A stretch of DNA of 10,236 nt from Planctomycetaceae bacterium (lineage in GTDB: Bacteria; Planctomycetota; Phycisphaerae; Phycisphaerales; SM1A02). The stretch is from contig JAIYBS010000287.1 in NCBI GenBank assembly GCA_027488415.1, positions 1 through 10,236 of the forward strand. The letters run 5' to 3'. The notes under the pieces were generated by a model, which had not been told where the DNA came from, ran no database searches, and was given only the letters and a program-made list of their open reading frames with translations. Below are positions 9,396 through 10,236 of this stretch, piece by piece. Numbering within the stretch: the stretch's first letter is position 1; each line of letters opens with the position of its first letter. Made by a program: the position numbers and the translations under genes.

Positions 9396-10236
9396 GTGAC
9401 CGCTCTGCTTCCGAAGGGACTTCCGTTGACGACCGCCTCTGCCACCGCTTTCCCCGTTCAGAACGCTGGTACCCCGATCGGGACTCCCGAGATCGACAAC
9501 CTTGCGATCAACACGATTCGCACGCTGTCGATGGACGGCGTGCAAGCCGCCGACTCAGGCCACCCAGGTACGCCGATGGCGCTCGCGCCAGTCGCGTACG
9601 CGCTGTGGCAGGACATCCTGCGCTACGACCCCGCGAACCCGTTGTGGGCGAATCGCGATCGATTCGTGCTCTCGAACGGCCACGCGTCGATGCTGATCTA
9701 CTCGCTGCTCTACCTCGCGGATGTGCAGCGTGCCGATCATCACGGTCATCTCACGGGTGAACCAACGCTGACGCTCGAAGATCTCAAGCGATTCCGCCAA
9801 CTCGGTTCGCGTTGCCCTGGTCACCCTGAGTCGCATCTGACGACAGGTATTGAAACGACGACGGGCCCGCTGGGCCAAGGCCTCGCGACGAGCGTTGGTA
9901 TGGCGATGGCCTCGAAGTGGCTCGGTGCGCGTTACAACCGTCCGGGCTATCCGCTCTTTGATTTCCGCGTTTGGTCGATCTGTGGCGACGGCTGCATGAT
10001 GGAAGGAATCTCGGGCGAAGCGGCGAGCCTCGCGGGTCACCTCGGACTTTCCAATCTCTGCTGGATTTACGACTTCAACCGCATCACGATCGAAGGCGCG
10101 ACGGATCTCGCGTACTCCGATGATGTCGCCACGCGCTTCATGGGTTACGGATGGAATGTGGTGCGCGTTGGTGACGCGAACGACATTCCGTCGCTCCTGC
10201 GCGCATATCGCGCGGCGGAGCGCTCGACCGATCGGC
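9396..10236 (+). CDS. tkt: Transketolase, N-terminal part (runs off the right edge)
   Basis: Thiamine-diphosphate enzyme that moves two-carbon ketol units between sugar phosphates in the non-oxidative pentose phosphate pathway. The 280 visible codons cover the N-terminal, cofactor-binding domain. Motifs, numbered from GTG 9396, are DSGHPGTPM (53-61), LSNGHAS (92-98), TGPLGQG (156-162), and the thiamine-diphosphate signature GDG (197-199) through to N228 in YDFNRITIEG. The full protein is normally about 660-700 aa. An in-frame TGA at 9390 limits the start. GTG 9396 gives a 31-residue extension before the conserved PEIDNLAINTIR; TTG 9426, preceded by AAGGGA at a suitable distance, is a good alternative. 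The gene is divergent from the lipoprotein gene, and no clear promoter was found in the gap. Family call is secure. Confidence 0.95.
   Translation, partial: MTALLPKGLPLTTASATAFPVQNAGTPIGTPEIDNLAINTIRTLSMDGVQAADSGHPGTPMALAPVAYALWQDILRYDPANPLWANRDRFVLSNGHASMLIYSLLYLADVQRADHHGHLTGEPTLTLEDLKRFRQLGSRCPGHPESHLTTGIETTTGPLGQGLATSVGMAMASKWLGARYNRPGYPLFDFRVWSICGDGCMMEGISGEAASLAGHLGLSNLCWIYDFNRITIEGATDLAYSDDVATRFMGYGWNVVRVGDANDIPSLLRAYRAAERSTDR

Overview
The 16S rRNA gene in the middle of this window is the best guide to the organism. Its sequence (for example a T in place of the usual A in the EUB338 probe site, and GGGGGCTCACACAAG in the 926 region) looks like Planctomycetota, most likely class Phycisphaerae. 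This placement rests on remembered sequence patterns, not on an alignment. The DNA is GC-rich, above 70% in the aconitase gene and nearer 60% to the right of the rRNA gene.

Layout, left to right. Positions 2-1105 (+) hold a sarcosine-oxidase-like FAD oxidoreductase whose visible part lacks the N-terminal FAD-binding glycine motif; two related palindromes lie in this gene, one inside the coding sequence and one over the stop codon. Positions 1191-3932 (+) hold a complete aconitase A gene (TCA cycle). Positions 4056-4745 (+) hold a ComF-type phosphoribosyltransferase whose start codon sits in a hairpin. Then come two good sigma-70-type promoters, a boxA-like site and a long structured leader, followed by a full-length 16S rRNA gene (about 5317-6803). 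It ends in its own intrinsic terminator with no tRNA, 23S or 5S gene after it, so this is a stand-alone 16S gene.

The right part is more irregular. Between the 16S terminator and the next gene there is a probable minus-strand structured RNA (about 7220-7420). It has three hairpins with different stems but nearly identical 7-nt loops (CUGGAMC), further GGA motifs, and a very strong terminator. I consider it the most interesting feature of the window. A 20-24 bp palindrome (7530-7553) separates it from a ccoN (cbb3 oxidase subunit I) fragment (7680-8306, +), which is cut off after about 171 residues of good homology. A convergent minus-strand gene (8573-9205) encodes a 210-aa low-complexity lipoprotein; a 16-bp tandem repeat runs across its stop codon and a terminator lies downstream. 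The window ends inside a transketolase gene (from about 9396, +).

Apart from the central-metabolism genes (acnA, tkt) there is no clear shared pathway. The pieces read as independent transcription units. The incomplete FAD oxidoreductase, the broken ccoN and the change of base composition across the 16S gene suggest either a rearranged region or an assembly join at the rRNA gene.
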